The notes below the pieces were generated by a model that was not told where the DNA came from, searched no databases, and saw only the letters and a list, made by a program, of their open reading frames with translations. Source: Candidatus Izemoplasma sp. (GTDB lineage Bacteria; Bacillota_I; Bacilli_A; Izemoplasmatales; Izemoplasmataceae). Taken from it: a stretch of 9,605 nt of DNA. A program made the translations under genes and the position numbers. The DNA is taken from the NCBI GenBank assembly GCA_007132145.1, contig SLPE01000047.1, positions 1 through 9,605 on the forward strand, given 5' to 3'. Every line of letters starts with the position of its first letter. Within the stretch, counting starts at the first letter, position 1. Below are positions 1 through 6,841 of this stretch, piece after piece.

Positions 1-967
1 GCATTTTCGTGATTTTCCGCGATGCGATGCGAATCGCTTCATCTCTCCCCGCATCGAGGAATTCGTCGAGCTCGTTACTTGCGAGGATGGTATGATAACG
101 ACTTTGAATCTCCTTCAGTTCTTTGATGAGCTCATCGGCAAGATCGCTTTTGAGTTGCTGATAAGAGGCGTCGCGATACGTCGCTTCCATCGACTCGAGT
201 GAACACCCGCGTAAAGCGCTGAAAATCGTCAGGAGATTGCTGATGCCGGGTTTTGTACGTTTATCGAAACGGACGGTGGGATCGCTGTCCGTCACCGCCG
301 ACATGATTCGTTTCCGAATGATGTTTTCATCATCCAGCAATAAGACTTTCGATTTGACGTTGTCGTCGGATTTGCTCATTTTCTTGTCCGGCTCGGTCAA
401 ACTCATGATACGCTCGCCCACTTCGGGAAGCAGCGGTTTCGGAACGACGAAGACGTTGCCGTAGCGATTGTTCATACGGTTCGCGACGTCCCGTGTCAAT
501 TCGAGATGTTGCAATTGGTCCTCGCCGACGGGAACGTAATCCGCATCGTAAAGGAGAATGTCTCCGGCCATCAAGACCGGATAGGTGAACAAGGCCGCAC
601 TCACACCGGCGGTCTGCTTTCGCGCTTTATCTTTGTATTGCGTCATCCGTTCGAGTTCGCCGATGTAACTGTGACATTGCAAGATGTGTGCGATTTCACT
701 GTGCTGCGGAACTTCCGATTGGACGAACAAGACGAGATTGTCCTTCTTCAAACCACAGGCGAGATAAAGGGCTGCGAGTTCCTTGATCGTCTTTTTCAGT
801 TTTGCGCGTTCTTGCGGGACTGTAATCGCGTGTAAATCCGCGATGAACAAGAAGAACCGCGCGTCGCGGTGTTTCTTTTGCAACCGAACGAAGTTCTTGA
901 TGCTGCCGAGATAGGTGCCGATGTTGAGTTGCCCCGTCGGTTGTATGCCGGATACGATACGTTCCAT
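1..967 (-). CDS. trpS: Tryptophanyl-tRNA synthetase, 3' end cut by window edge
   Basis: Charges tRNA-Trp with tryptophan in the cytoplasm using ATP (class I aminoacyl-tRNA synthetase). Reading leftward from ATG at 967, 322 codons are open with no stop before the window edge. The family is usually about 330 residues, so only about ten residues are missing. Visible family marks: the N-terminal PTGQLNIGTYLG segment (residues 10-21), whose HIGH counterpart is NIGT at 15-18; the tryptophan-pocket region YPVLMAGDILLYDADYVPVG at 129-148 followed by EDQLQHLELTRD; and the KMSKS loop at 196-200. The first HIGH histidine is replaced by asparagine, and this position is variable in the family. The start is fixed by a perfect AAGGAGG at 976-982, eight bases upstream. 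The gene sits behind a Trp T-box leader, so expression should rise when uncharged tRNA-Trp accumulates. Identity is very secure. Confidence 0.96.
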   Translation of the reverse strand, partial: MERIVSGIQPTGQLNIGTYLGSIKNFVRLQKKHRDARFFLFIADLHAITVPQERAKLKKTIKELAALYLACGLKKDNLVLFVQSEVPQHSEIAHILQCHSYIGELERMTQYKDKARKQTAGVSAALFTYPVLMAGDILLYDADYVPVGEDQLQHLELTRDVANRMNNRYGNVFVVPKPLLPEVGERIMSLTEPDKKMSKSDDNVKSKVLLLDDENIIRKRIMSAVTDSDPTVRFDKRTKPGISNLLTIFSALRGCSLESMEATYRDASYQQLKSDLADELIKELKEIQSRYHTILASNELDEFLDAGRDEAIRIASRKITKM

Positions 968-1190
968 GATGCTGACCTCCTTAAGAATGAAAAACGCCCT
1001 TAGACATGCTAAGGGCGAATGACCGCGGTACCACCTTAATTCAAGCTTACGCTTCTTCATGACCGGATAACGGTGGACGACCGGATGGGATTGGCACCAC
1101 TCCTGGATCCATTCGCCCGCGACTTGTCCGGCTTTCACCGTTTCCGGACTCGCTATGCGCTTCGCGGGGTACTCTTTCCATTCATCGTGT
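968..1190 (-). promoter_or_regulatory. T-box riboswitch leader of trpS, Trp specifier TGG
   Basis: Untranslated leader that senses uncharged tRNA-Trp by pairing with its anticodon and its 3' end. Reading leftward, the parts come in canonical order. AGAGTA follows the probable 5' end. An apical Stem I arm pairs GTCCGG with CCGGAC around a GGTGAAAGCC loop. A GAA then precedes the specifier TGG at 1111-1109, which matches the CCA anticodon of tRNA-Trp. The T-box core AAGGTGGTACCGCGG lies at 1037-1023, and its TGGT bulge can pair with the tRNA acceptor end. AAGG of the core can pair with CCTT in the first arm of the terminator (990-1017), giving the expected antiterminator/terminator switch. The leader fills the whole gap between pepF and trpS. 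The 5' end is inferred from the promoter. Confidence 0.95.
990..1017 (-). terminator. Regulated intrinsic terminator of the trpS T-box
   Basis: A perfect 9-bp stem (CGCCCTTAG paired with CTAAGGGCG, 1017-1009 with 1003-995) with a five-base loop is followed by five T residues on the minus strand. The CCCTT of the first arm is shared with the T-box antiterminator, so the two structures exclude each other. No other terminator lies between pepF and trpS, so this one should also stop transcripts reading through from pepF. Confidence 0.93.
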
Positions 1191-1197
1191 TACTAAC

Positions 1198-1226
1198 ATC
1201 ATACCCGAATCATGCCTTCAATGCAA
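1198..1226 (-). promoter_or_regulatory. Promoter of trpS T-box transcript
   Basis: On the minus strand a -35-like TTGCAT (1226-1221) is separated by 17 bases from a -10 TATGAT (1203-1198), close to the sigma-A consensus. The predicted start near 1190 is just ahead of the T-box Stem I. The element lies inside the last codons of pepF and its -35/-10 spacer contains the pepF stop codon. Confidence 0.72.
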
Positions 1227-2970
1227 GTTCCAATTCGTCGATCAACGTCTTCAATCTCGTGCCGACGGCGTGAAAGGCGTTTTCCGCACGTAAATCGATG
1301 CCGGCCTTGCCGACTTGTTCGACGGGGAAATCGTCGCCGCCCGCCTTCATGAGACGGATGTGCTTTTCGACGTTCGCGACATCGGCTTTCACCATTTCGT
1401 ACATCTTCAGACTCGCGGCGAAACTCGTCGCGTATTGATAGACGTAATAAGGCGTATTGAAAAGATGAGGGATGTATGCCCATACATGCGCTTTGCCGGG
1501 TTCTTTCACAATGTCGATGTCATAGAACGTCTTGTACAGGTCGACCATGATGCCGGATAGGGTCTCGTACGTGATCGGGGTTCCTTTCTCCGCGAGTTCG
1601 TGGGCCTTCAGTTCATAGGCCGCGAACAACGTCTGCCGGTAGAAGGTGCCGAGAATGTCGTCGATCGCTTGTTGCAACAAGACGACCCGGTCTTCCTTCG
1701 TGCCCGTATTCGTCTTGATGAAATGATCGAGCAGGACGTGCTCGTTGAACGTCGACGCGATTTCGGCAACGAAAATGGTGTATTGCTGAGTCGTGACCGG
1801 TTGCGCTTCGCTCGCGAAAAGGGAATGCATCGAATGGCCGGCTTCATGCGCGACGGTGTGGACGCTGTTGAGCGTCTCGTCGTAGTTGAGAAGGATGTAG
1901 GGGTGTTCGTTCAACGCGCCCCAAGAGTACGCGCCGGTGACTTTTCCGTCTTGTTCGAAGACGTCGACATAACCGTCTTGAAGGGCGTCTTTCGCTTTGG
2001 CGACAAAATCGTCTCCCAAGTGGTCGACGGCCTTGAAGAACAACGCTTTCGCTTCATCGTAGGAAAATTTGCTCTTGCTCGTCGCAAGCGGCATGAAACG
2101 ATCGAACGTCCGATGCTCCTTGAGGCCCAACACCCGTTTGCGGATGGCGTAATACCGTTGAATCTCCTTCGCACCCGCCTTCGCGGCGGCGACGAGATTG
2201 TGATAGACCGCGGTGTCGATCTTGTTGGAGAACAAGTACGAAGTGAGCGTATCGGCGTAGCCGCGTGAACGCATGCGCGCGATGTCCGCTTGCAAAACGG
2301 TGTTGTAGATTTGTGCGTACGTATGCTTGTGCCGTTCGTAATGGGAGAAGACCGCCTTGAAGACCGTCTCGCGGTCGTCGGCGTCTTCGAGGTCGGCGAG
2401 CAGACTGCGGTAATTGCCGTGGGTGACGGTCTGTTCGCGACCGTCTTTGAGCGTCACCTTTTGCGAGGTGTTGTCCGCAACGGCGAGCGCGTTGTAGATT
2501 TCTTGTCCCTGCCGCGAGAGCAGCCCGTAGTTCGAAAGCAGTTGTTCGCTCTTTCCGTCGAGGACGTGTTCTTGTTGATGGAAGAGCTTCTCCATCCGGA
2601 AACGATACTCTCCGAGCGCGTCGTCGCGTTCGATGAAAGACATGACCTTGTCCTTGCCGAGCGCAATCAATTCCGGTGCTTCAAAGGCCGTCGCTTTCGT
2701 GATTTCGTTGAGCAAGTGGCCAACCTTCTGTACACGGGCTGCGTTTTCGACGTTTTTCGTGTTCAGATGGCTTTTCAGGCTGGCGTATTGATAGAGTTTA
2801 TGCATACGCACAGTCGCCTCTCGCTGTTTGAGGAAATAGTCGCGGAACGTTTCGAAATCGTCGAGTCTCCCTTTGAACGAACCGATGTCGCCGATGGTCT
2901 CCTCGATGATCTTGTAATCTTTTTCCCAAGCGTCCAAATCTTTGTAAAGACGTGTCAAATCCCAGTGCAT
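1210..2970 (-). CDS. pepF: Oligoendopeptidase F (M3B zinc metallopeptidase)
   Basis: Cytoplasmic zinc endopeptidase that cuts short peptides, 586 residues (PepF is usually about 600). The zinc site HEAGH is at residues 375-379, and the third ligand is probably E403 in the helix AEIASTFNE (402-410). The C-terminal substrate-side segment PHLFNTPYYVYQYA (501-514) is typical of the M3B subfamily, and an N-terminal helical region precedes the catalytic domain. I chose the start MHWDLTRLY at 2970 because GGGAG lies seven bases upstream. The reading frame is open further, to 3012, but those codons overlap the TATAAT -10 at 2999-3004 and so should not be in the transcript. The gene is divergent from spx and points towards trpS. 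It has no terminator of its own, and its stop lies within the trpS promoter. A role in peptide turnover together with the Xaa-Pro aminopeptidase in this window is inference. Confidence 0.95.
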   Translation of the reverse strand: MHWDLTRLYKDLDAWEKDYKIIEETIGDIGSFKGRLDDFETFRDYFLKQREATVRMHKLYQYASLKSHLNTKNVENAARVQKVGHLLNEITKATAFEAPELIALGKDKVMSFIERDDALGEYRFRMEKLFHQQEHVLDGKSEQLLSNYGLLSRQGQEIYNALAVADNTSQKVTLKDGREQTVTHGNYRSLLADLEDADDRETVFKAVFSHYERHKHTYAQIYNTVLQADIARMRSRGYADTLTSYLFSNKIDTAVYHNLVAAAKAGAKEIQRYYAIRKRVLGLKEHRTFDRFMPLATSKSKFSYDEAKALFFKAVDHLGDDFVAKAKDALQDGYVDVFEQDGKVTGAYSWGALNEHPYILLNYDETLNSVHTVAHEAGHSMHSLFASEAQPVTTQQYTIFVAEIASTFNEHVLLDHFIKTNTGTKEDRVVLLQQAIDDILGTFYRQTLFAAYELKAHELAEKGTPITYETLSGIMVDLYKTFYDIDIVKEPGKAHVWAYIPHLFNTPYYVYQYATSFAASLKMYEMVKADVANVEKHIRLMKAGGDDFPVEQVGKAGIDLRAENAFHAVGTRLKTLIDELELALKA

Positions 2971-2998
2971 CGAATCACTCCCATATCGTTCTGAGCCC

Positions 2999-3007
2999 AT
3001 TATATCA
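2999..3007 (-). promoter_or_regulatory. Extended -10 promoter of pepF
   Basis: TGATATAAT on the minus strand (3007-2999) is a perfect extended -10 element. No good -35 hexamer is seen at the normal distance. The predicted transcription start near 2991 leaves a leader of about 20 bases and rules out translation from ATG codons at 3012 or 3000. Confidence 0.72.
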
Positions 3008-3055
3008 CACAATACGCAACGCGGTCCGAAACTTTGAGAAACCCTCGGATAGGTG

Positions 3056-3084
3056 TATACAATAATTCTAAATTATGTTATAAT
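3056..3084 (+). promoter_or_regulatory. Promoter of spx-like gene
   Basis: TATACA (3056-3061, 4 of 6 matches to the -35 consensus), a 17-base spacer and TATAAT (3079-3084) preceded by TGT make a sigma-A promoter with an extended -10. The predicted start near 3091 gives a leader of about 35 bases. The spacer is very AT-rich and holds inverted half-sites. Confidence 0.75.
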
Positions 3085-3085
3085 T
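3062..3085. repeat. Three alternating 6-bp half-sites in the spx promoter
   Basis: ATAATT (3062-3067), its reverse complement AATTAT (3071-3076) and ATAATT again (3080-3085) are spaced exactly nine bases apart, giving two overlapping inverted repeats across the spacer and -10. A dimeric repressor could bind here. The arrangement does not match the spacing of the classical PerR box. In AT-rich promoter DNA it may also arise by chance. Confidence 0.4.
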
Positions 3086-3125
3086 AAGTCGTACGAAAGT
3101 TGTATCGCATGAAGGAGGGAAACCT

Positions 3126-3596
3126 ATGATACACATCTACACGACGCCTAGTTGCTCTTCTTGCCGAAAAGCGAAGAAATGGTTCGACGAACACCGGCTC
3201 GAATACCGTGAAAAGAACATCTTCAACCTCAAACTGACACGCGAAGACATCATGGATATGCTCAAACACACCGACAGCGGGTTCGACGACATCATTTCCA
3301 CACGTTCGAAAGTGTTCCAGGAAAACGACCTCGACCTCGACGAGATGACGATGAACGAACTCGTCGAGTTCATCATCGACAATCCGAGCGTCTTGCGCCG
3401 CCCGATCATCATCGACGACCGGAAGATGCAAGTCGGCTACAATGAAGACGACATCCGTGCTTTCATCCCTAAAAGACTTCGTGAGATCATCATGTGCACG
3501 ACGTGCGACCAAGGTGAAGATTGCGATTATGTCCATGCCGTCGATAAGTATTTCGCGGAAATGCGAGAAAAAGAAGCCAAAGAAAAACAAGCGTGA
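3126..3596 (+). CDS. spx: Spx-like global regulator with a cysteine-containing C-terminal tail
   Basis: Spx proteins bind the alpha subunit C-terminal domain of RNA polymerase and redirect transcription during disulfide stress. This 156-residue protein shows the thioredoxin-like fold start with the redox pair C10 and C13 (CSSC). It also has G52, the family's alpha-contact glycine, then STRSKVFQ at 58-65, [10 protein letters not shown] at 91-100 (containing R92) and [10 protein letters not shown] at 102-111. The CXXC and STRSKVFQ favour Spx over an ArsC-type arsenate reductase. Bacillus Spx has 131 residues. Here the protein continues past about residue 117 with C124, C127 and C133 and a charged end ([13 protein letters not shown]), in place of the short Bacillus tail that is recognised for proteolysis. 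The start is supported by AAGGAGG at 3112-3118. The gene is monocistronic, with its own promoter and terminator. Confidence 0.88.
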   Translation: MIHIYTTPSCSSCRKAKKWFDEHRLEYREKNIFNLKLTREDIMDMLKHTDSGFDDIISTRSKVFQENDLDLDEMTMNELVEFIIDNPSVLRRPIIIDDRKMQVGYNEDDIRAFIPKRLREIIMCTTCDQGEDCDYVHAVDKYFAEMREKEAKEKQA

Positions 3597-3600
3597 ATGT

Positions 3601-3630
3601 AGACCCGGGTCGACATCGATTCGGGTTTTT
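3601..3630 (+). terminator. Intrinsic terminator after spx
   Basis: A 10-bp stem (3603-3612 with 3617-3626, two G-U pairs, loop ACAT) is followed by four T residues at 3627-3630. It starts six bases after the spx stop and separates spx from gap. Confidence 0.85.
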
Positions 3631-3632
3631 CA

Positions 3633-3660
3633 TGAAAACACGACACGGCAAGCGTTTTCA
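3633..3660 (+). promoter_or_regulatory. cre-like site and inverted repeat upstream of gap
   Basis: GGCAAGCGTTTTCA (3647-3660) matches the CcpA catabolite-response consensus TGNAANCGNWNNCA at every fixed position except the first. It is centred about 44 bases before the predicted gap start, a position compatible with activation. In addition, TGAAAAC (3633-3639) and GTTTTCA (3654-3660) form a perfect inverted repeat whose half-sites are 21 bases apart centre to centre, about two helical turns. Binding by CcpA is inference. Confidence 0.42.
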
Positions 3661-3662
3661 CA

Positions 3663-3691
3663 TTGAGTTTTTTTCGCCCATTGTCTATAAT
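3663..3691 (+). promoter_or_regulatory. Promoter of gap
   Basis: TTGAGT (3663-3668), a 17-base spacer and a perfect TATAAT (3686-3691) form a strong sigma-A promoter. The predicted start near 3698 gives a leader of about 33 bases. It is one of the best -35/-10 pairs in the window, as expected for a highly expressed glycolytic gene. Confidence 0.85.
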
Positions 3692-3730
3692 GGGGCTGAA
3701 CGGATAAATCACAAGGAGGATTCAAAGGAT

Positions 3731-4741
3731 ATGGGAAAAATAAAAATAGCCATCAACGGATTCGGCCGGATCGGTCGACTCGCTTTCCGTCTGGTGCACG
3801 GTGAGGACGATTTCGAAATCGTCGCGATCAACGACCTCACCGACGCCGAAACACTCGCGTATCTTCTCAAGTACGACACCGCGCAAGGATCTTACAAAGT
3901 CGATGCGATTTCACATGACGACGACGCCGTCATCGTCGACGGCCGTCGCATCAGCGTGTTCGCAGAAAAGGATCCCGCGAACTTGCCTTGGGCTTCTTTG
4001 GGCGTCGACGCCGTCCTCGAGTGCACCGGGTTCTTCACCAAGAAGGACCTCGCGATGAAACACATCGATGCCGGTGCCAAACACGTCATGATCAGCGCGC
4101 CCGGGAAAGGCGACATGAAAACCGTCGTCTACGGCGTCAACCACGACGTCTTGCAAGGAGATGAGCAGATCGTCAGCGGTGCGAGTTGCACGACGAACTG
4201 TCTCGCACCCGTCGTCAAAGCGCTCGATGACGCATTCGGCGTCAAACGCGGCTTCATGACGACGATCCACGCCTACACGAATGACCAGAACACCCTCGAC
4301 GGTCCGCATGCGAAAGGCATCCATGCCCGACGCGCCCGCGCGGCGGCTGCCAACATCGTCCCGACGACGACCGGTGCGGCGGCGGCGGTCGGCCTCGTGC
4401 TCCCGCATCTCAACGGTAAGCTCGACGGCATCGCTTTGCGTGTCCCGACGATTACGGGTTCCGCCGTGGACCTCGTCGTCGAACTCGAAAAGAAAGTCAC
4501 TAAGGAAAGCGTCAACGACGCGATTAAGCAGGTCGCCGACGAAACGCTCGGGTACACAGAAGACCCGGTCGTCTCAAGCGACATCATCGGCACGACATAC
4601 GGTTCTCTCTTCGATGCCCAAGCGACGACGGTCATGGACACCGACGGCAAGCAACTCGTCAAAGTCATCGCCTGGTACGATAACGAAATGGGATACGTCG
4701 CACAGATGCTCAGAACCGTCAAACACCTGTTCAATGCATGA
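3731..4741 (+). CDS. gap: Glyceraldehyde-3-phosphate dehydrogenase, phosphorylating
   Basis: Oxidises glyceraldehyde-3-phosphate to 1,3-bisphosphoglycerate with NAD+ in glycolysis; the active form is a cytoplasmic tetramer. The 336 residues match the family length. The Rossmann motif INGFGRIGR is at 8-16, and an acidic residue follows the second strand (VAIND, D35), which favours NAD over NADP. The catalytic loop is SGASCTTNC with the nucleophile C153, and the base H180 lies in [30 protein letters not shown] and the C-terminal WYDNEMGY are also present. The frame is open upstream to 3593, but those codons cover the terminator and promoter. The start at 3731 has AAGGAGG at 3713-3719, 11 bases away, which is slightly long. 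It stands alone and is not in a cggR-gapA-pgk operon. A glycolytic (GapA) role is inferred from D35 and the strong promoter. Confidence 0.96.
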   Translation: MGKIKIAINGFGRIGRLAFRLVHGEDDFEIVAINDLTDAETLAYLLKYDTAQGSYKVDAISHDDDAVIVDGRRISVFAEKDPANLPWASLGVDAVLECTGFFTKKDLAMKHIDAGAKHVMISAPGKGDMKTVVYGVNHDVLQGDEQIVSGASCTTNCLAPVVKALDDAFGVKRGFMTTIHAYTNDQNTLDGPHAKGIHARRARAAAANIVPTTTGAAAAVGLVLPHLNGKLDGIALRVPTITGSAVDLVVELEKKVTKESVNDAIKQVADETLGYTEDPVVSSDIIGTTYGSLFDAQATTVMDTDGKQLVKVIAWYDNEMGYVAQMLRTVKHLFNA

Positions 4742-4748
4742 AATCCCG

Positions 4749-4777
4749 AGCCGGCGCAGTCAAGCGTCGGCTTTTTT
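4749..4777 (+). terminator. Intrinsic terminator after gap
   Basis: A 9-bp stem (4749-4757 with 4764-4772, one G-T pair, loop AGTCAA) is followed by a run of T residues to 4777. It begins eight bases after the gap stop. Confidence 0.92.
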
Positions 4778-4787
4778 CTGCGATTCA

Positions 4788-4816
4788 CTGTCATTTTGCC
4801 GAAGGCGTGATATAAT
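4788..4816 (+). promoter_or_regulatory. Promoter of Xaa-Pro aminopeptidase gene
   Basis: CTGTCA (4788-4793, 4 of 6 matches to TTGACA), a 17-base spacer and TATAAT (4811-4816) preceded by TGA form an extended -10 promoter. The predicted start near 4823 leaves only about a dozen leader bases before the start codon, just enough for the ribosome binding site. Confidence 0.75.
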
Positions 4817-4835
4817 ACCGATTGAGGTGATGGAC

Positions 4836-6098
4836 ATGAAACAACACGCGACATACGCGAGACAACGCTTGATCGAACGGATGGAAAACGATTCGATCGC
4901 CGTCTTCTTTTCCGGCAACGCGCAGCACAAGACGCATGATCAATACCATACGTATGCGCCCCAGCGCAATTTCTTCTATTTGACGAATCTCGATGAACCC
5001 GACATGGTGCTGATGTTCCACAAGCGGGAAGACGTCGTGAAGACGACGTTGTTCATCGAAAGGAACAACGAACTCCACGCCAAATGGGAAGGCGCCCGCA
5101 TGGAGAAGGACGAAGCGTCCGCTTGCAGCGGCATCCCCGTCGAGGACATCCGCTATCTCGACGGATTCGAAGCCGCCTTCAACACATTGATGAACTACGC
5201 ACGTTCGAATCTTTCAACGCCGCCGGATACGCTCTATCTCGATCTGTACCATACCGGCTTCAACACGACGCCGGCTGCGCTTTCGAAGGCGCGAACGATC
5301 ATCAAGAACTATCCCGAGCTCCGCATCGCCAACATCAACAAGCACCTGTCCATGCTCAGGATGGTGAAGACGCCTTACGAGATCGAGAAGATCCGCAAAG
5401 CGGTCGCGATGACCAAAAAGGGACTCGACACCGCGATGGCCCGTCTTTCGGAGCGCACGCACGAGTACGAACTCGCCGCGGACCTCCATCACGCCATCGC
5501 CCTCGAAGGCAGCGAAGGCTGCGCTTTCGAAACGGTCGTGGCTTGCGGGAAGAACGCCACCGTCCTCCATTATGTCACGAAGCGCGACGTCTTGGAAAAA
5601 GGCAGGCTCGTCTTGCTCGACTTCGGCGCCCTCCATGACAACTACGCCGGCGACATCAGCCGCACCTATCCCGTGAGCGGGACGTTCTCACCGCGTCAAA
5701 AGGAGCTTTACGACATCGTCCTCACCGTGAACAAGGAAACGATCGCGATCATCGCTCCGGGCATGACGTGGCATGAACTCAACGCCTTCGTGAAAAGAAG
5801 GTTGGCCGAAGAGGCCAAACGTATCGGTTTGATTGAAAATGAAGCCGACATCACCCGTTATTACTACCATTCGATCGGTCACTTCCTCGGTCTCGACGTC
5901 CACGACGTCGGCATCAACCACATCCCCTTCGAACCGGGCATGGTCCTGACCGTCGAACCCGGTCTCTATGTCGCCGAAGAAGGCATCGGCATCCGTATCG
6001 AAGACGACATCCTCGTCACCGAAGACGGCGCCGAGAACTTGAGCGAGGACATCCTCAAGGAAACGGCCGACATCGAACAGGCTCTGAAAGGACTGTGA
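4836..6098 (+). CDS. pepP: Xaa-Pro aminopeptidase (M24B metallopeptidase)
   Basis: Removes the N-terminal residue from peptides whose second residue is proline; cytoplasmic, two-metal enzyme. The 420 residues split into an N-terminal aminopeptidase P domain (about 1-170, including YAPQRNFFYLTNLDEPDMVL at 40-59) and a C-terminal pita-bread catalytic domain (about 180-410). All five metal ligands of the family are visible: D262 (LLDFG), D273 (GDISRTYP), H349 (IGHFLGLDVHD), E374 (TVEPGLY) and E389 (GIRIED), with H356 as the usual second histidine. The start at 4836 has GAGG eight bases upstream. The ATG at 4830 abuts that site and is too close to it. The frame is open back to 4281, but only as a shadow within gap. 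A prolidase (PepQ) is less likely because of the N-terminal domain. It is monocistronic. Confidence 0.9.
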   Translation: MKQHATYARQRLIERMENDSIAVFFSGNAQHKTHDQYHTYAPQRNFFYLTNLDEPDMVLMFHKREDVVKTTLFIERNNELHAKWEGARMEKDEASACSGIPVEDIRYLDGFEAAFNTLMNYARSNLSTPPDTLYLDLYHTGFNTTPAALSKARTIIKNYPELRIANINKHLSMLRMVKTPYEIEKIRKAVAMTKKGLDTAMARLSERTHEYELAADLHHAIALEGSEGCAFETVVACGKNATVLHYVTKRDVLEKGRLVLLDFGALHDNYAGDISRTYPVSGTFSPRQKELYDIVLTVNKETIAIIAPGMTWHELNAFVKRRLAEEAKRIGLIENEADITRYYYHSIGHFLGLDVHDVGINHIPFEPGMVLTVEPGLYVAEEGIGIRIEDDILVTEDGAENLSEDILKETADIEQALKGL

Positions 6099-6137
6099 CG
6101 CAAGGAATCCGGACGGATTCCGTCGTCACGGTTTTTT
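6093..6137 (+). terminator. Intrinsic terminator overlapping the pepP stop codon
   Basis: A two-part hairpin precedes six T residues (6132-6137). The outer 8-bp stem pairs 6093-6100 with 6124-6131 and contains the TGA stop in its left arm. The inner stem pairs GGAATCC (6104-6110) with GGATTCC (6115-6121) around the loop GGAC. Ribosomes ending translation would cover the outer stem. The smaller CCGT/ACGG hairpin at 6120-6131 could form instead. Confidence 0.82.
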
Positions 6138-6175
6138 CTTCAACCGTCTTCCTTATTCGAAAACCCGCATGCGTT

Positions 6176-6203
6176 TTGTAAAAGGCTTCACACATGGTAT
6201 CAT
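6176..6203 (+). promoter_or_regulatory. Promoter of lipoprotein gene
   Basis: TTGTAA (6176-6181), a 16-base spacer and TATCAT (6198-6203) preceded by TGG give a plausible extended -10 sigma-A promoter. The predicted start near 6210 gives a leader of about 26 bases. Confidence 0.62.
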
Positions 6204-6235
6204 GGAACTAGGAGAAAACGATTGGAGTGATGAAC

Positions 6236-6841
6236 ATGAAAAGACTCTTCAGTTTCGTTGCCTTGCTCACCGCCGCCTTCGCCTTGTCCGGTTGCGACAT
6301 GATTCAACAAGAGATCGAACGCGCCGCCTCGATCGAACTCGAGGATTACGCGATCGACATGCCGAATCAGACCATCTACCTCAAAATCACGAGTGACGCC
6401 GACGACCAGGTCATCGAAAGTCTCGTCCTCAACGGTGACGACCTCGACCTCATCGACCAAGGGGACGACTGGTATGCGCTCGAAGACATCCCGATCGCGA
6501 CGTCCTACGTCATCACACGGGTCTATTACCGCAGTTCGATCGGTGTCAAGGTGCCTTTCACCCTCGATTTCTCGTTCGATGTCGGCGATGCGCTCGATGA
6601 ACTTCCCGTCGACCTGCTCACGGAGATAGACGGCTCGGTCGAAATCGGCGACTACGTCTTCAGCGAAAGCGAAGACAGTCTCGTCGACATCGAAAGCGAA
6701 GTCGATTACACCGTCGAAGAACTCGCCGATTGGGTGTGGTTGATCCTCGAAGACGGCGTACCGCGCTACGCGGTCATCGAAATCGACGGCACGCTTTATG
6801 TCACGGAAGCGCCCGACGACCCCGACGACTTGATGAACTGA
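6236..6841 (+). CDS. Very acidic predicted lipoprotein of unknown function
   Basis: I do not recognise a family. The 201-residue product begins with a lipoprotein signal: MKR, a hydrophobic stretch at 4-17, and the lipobox LSGC with C20 as the lipid-modified residue. The mature protein should therefore be anchored to the outer face of the membrane. The mature part (about 182 residues) holds roughly 48 Asp/Glu against about 6 Lys/Arg by hand count. Residues 29-115 alternate short hydrophobic strands with acidic turns (for example TIYLKI, YVITRVYYR, FTLDFSFD), which suggests a beta-sandwich. Residues about 155-190 contain TVEELADWVWLILEDG, then strands. No cysteine follows C20. The start at 6236 has GGAG eight bases upstream; ATG at 6230 is too close to it. 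It has its own promoter and terminator, so the context gives no functional clue. A surface or ion-binding role would be guesswork. Confidence 0.85.
   Translation: MKRLFSFVALLTAAFALSGCDMIQQEIERAASIELEDYAIDMPNQTIYLKITSDADDQVIESLVLNGDDLDLIDQGDDWYALEDIPIATSYVITRVYYRSSIGVKVPFTLDFSFDVGDALDELPVDLLTEIDGSVEIGDYVFSESEDSLVDIESEVDYTVEELADWVWLILEDGVPRYAVIEIDGTLYVTEAPDDPDDLMN

Noticed and set aside
1600..2994. Plus-strand open frames of 222 and 234 codons opposite pepF
   Set aside because: They are shadows of pepF, whose zinc site and full length are certain. They have no promoter or convincing ribosome binding site.
2971..3012. Longer pepF starting at 3012 or 3000
   Set aside because: These ATG codons lie upstream of or inside the TATAAT box, so they should not be transcribed. 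The start at 2970 has a good ribosome binding site.
3126..3596. Arsenate reductase (ArsC) as the identity of the Spx-like gene
   Set aside because: The CXXC at 10-13, the STRSKVFQ segment and the LRRPIIID segment followed by [10 protein letters not shown] are Spx features. No arsenic genes are nearby.
3593..3730. N-terminal extension of gap by 46 residues
   Set aside because: The extra codons cover the spx terminator and the gap promoter. The family starts with the Rossmann strand right at 3731.
4281..4835. N-terminal extension of the Xaa-Pro aminopeptidase by 185 residues
   Set aside because: It is an out-of-frame shadow within gap, and it crosses the gap terminator and the pepP promoter. 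A ribosome binding site fits the start at 4836.
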